Assembly: GCA_937901265.1 (NCBI GenBank)
Contig: CALCHA010000172.1
Coordinates: 1-13,694, forward strand
Source: an uncultured Phycisphaerales bacterium
GTDB taxonomy: Bacteria; Planctomycetota; Phycisphaerae; WQYP01
Length of the DNA: 13,694 bases
Direction: 5' to 3'
How positions within the stretch are numbered: the stretch's first letter is position 1; the number at the start of each line of letters is the position of its first letter. Shown here piece after piece: positions 13,023-13,694 of the stretch. The position numbers and the translations under genes were made by a program. Below the pieces are notes generated by a model. It searched no databases and was not told the DNA's origin. It worked only from the letters and a program-made list of their open reading frames with translations.

Positions 13023-13694
13023 CACCGAGCTGAGCGTCGCGCCCGGGGCGCAGCACGACATCGACCCCGCCGCCGCCGCCGCCGTTCTGGGGACACCGCC
13101 GCAGGAAGCCGCGCTGGATATTCCCGAAGGGGACGAGGAGAACATCTACGAAGTGATGAAGGCGCACATGCGTCGCAAGCAGGAGGAGCTGGACGCCAAA
13201 AACGCCGCCGCCCGCCAGCAGGCCCGCGCGCAGTCGCGCAGCGCTTCTCCCACCGGCCAAGCCGCCCCGGCGCGCCCGGCCGCGGAGATCGTGGCCGACC
13301 CGGGCGACCTCCCCGCCGTGTGGGCCGCCACCCGCCGCTGGCTTTCGGCCAATGCGAGTTACCTCGAGCGCGTGCTGGGCCACTGCTGCTCGGTCGCCGC
13401 TCTTGATCCTGGCGAGGGCGAAGTGACACTTCTGGTCCCCGCGGTGCAGCGGGGATTCACCAGCGAGCGCGCCCGCGTGAAAATCGAAGAAGCCCTGCGT
13501 GCGGTGACCCGGCTCCCCCTGAAGCTGGCGCTGGAATTCAATGAAGCGGCCACCCACGCGCCGCCGCCCTCCGCCAACGCCCCTGCCTCCGCCGACCCGC
13601 GCGTCCCGCCGGAGATCGTCGAAGCCGTCAAAGCTCAGCCGCTGATCAAGGAGCTGATGAAGCGTCTCGACGCCACGGTCGTGCAGGTCGAACT
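13018..13694 (+). CDS. dnaX: DnaX tau-specific C-terminal region, +1 frame, runs off the window
   Basis: 225 codons without a stop, continuing past the right edge, in the +1 frame relative to the gamma reading. It starts SDTELSVAPGAQHDIDP, a flexible Ala/Pro/Asp linker. A charged helix follows (ENIYEVMKAHMRRKQEELDA), the region in the position of the DnaB-binding domain, then a second Ala/Gln/Pro linker. Next comes a folded domain beginning AVWAATRRWLSANASYLERV, with strand EGEVTLLVPAVQRGF and helix ARVKIEEALRAV. This fits the C-terminal tau domain that binds the polymerase alpha subunit. The visible end is LIKELMKRLDATVVQVE. It has no start of its own and must be joined to 11844-13017 by slippage at the A10 run, or the run is really A9. 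Tau would be at least 616 residues. Confidence 0.85.
13039..13051 (+). other. GC hairpin downstream of the dnaX A10 run
   Basis: GCGCC (13039-13043) pairs with GGCGC (13047-13051) around CGG. It starts 20 bases after the last A, which is further than the 5-8 bases usual for a ribosomal frameshift stimulator. It may be chance in GC-rich sequence. Confidence 0.3.

Noticed and set aside
13009-13031. An E. coli-like -1 ribosomal frameshift on A AAA AAG as the way to make tau.
   Set aside because: A -1 shift reads GTG ACA CCG AGC TGA and stops; tau lies in the +1 frame. The downstream hairpin is also 20 bases away, too far for a normal stimulator.
11619-13145. A 508-residue open frame on the minus strand.
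   Set aside because: It is antisense to dnaX, with Arg/Gly/Val-rich low-complexity content and no family motif.

Overview
The window is high-GC bacterial chromosome, densely packed with genes on both strands. It has no rRNA, tRNA, CRISPR array or mobile element that I can see. The mix points to Planctomycetota, perhaps Phycisphaerae: a secreted GH51 arabinofuranosidase with an Arg/Gly/Pro/Ala-rich insert, several exported or small proteins of unknown family, an ECF sigma / zinc anti-sigma pair, and DUF190 beside CrcB. That placement is inference from gene style; no marker gene here proves it.

Layout from left to right. The 3' end of a DNA-3-methyladenine glycosylase gene (to 143) is followed by a secreted GH51 enzyme (214-2277) and an 82-residue conserved-looking small protein (2464-2712). 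A membrane protein of unknown function (2735-3475, minus) is divergent, by only 31 bp, from a tight four-gene block: ECF sigma factor, zinc-binding anti-sigma factor, MsrP and MsrQ (3507-5976). This block looks like one oxidant-responsive unit for repair of oxidised methionine in exported proteins. A G-rich gap follows, then a fluoride unit: promoter, fluoride (crcB-type) riboswitch, overlapping hairpin, strong intrinsic terminator, crcB, and a double-DUF190 gene (6112-7463). Two exported proteins of unknown function follow (7602-9095 and 9267-9752); the second is preceded by a 10-codon micro-ORF.

On the minus strand lie a zinc-ribbon membrane protein (9760-10413), nadD (10509-11126) and a small membrane protein of lower GC whose best start is a non-canonical ATT (11245-11592). 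The window ends with dnaX (from 11844, plus strand).

The strongest observation is in dnaX. The gene carries a run of ten A at 13009-13018, exactly at the boundary between the gamma-type ATPase part and the tau-specific C-terminal part. The genomic frame stops right after the run, while the tau domain continues in the +1 frame to the window edge. Loss of one A (or gain of two) joins them; gain of one A stops after four more codons. This is the expected architecture of a slippage site making both gamma and tau from one gene. Other points worth checking are the riboswitch expression platform, an internal ribosome binding site and ATG that could release the second DUF190 domain alone, the sigma/anti-sigma control of MsrPQ, and apparently leaderless starts for dnaX and nadD.
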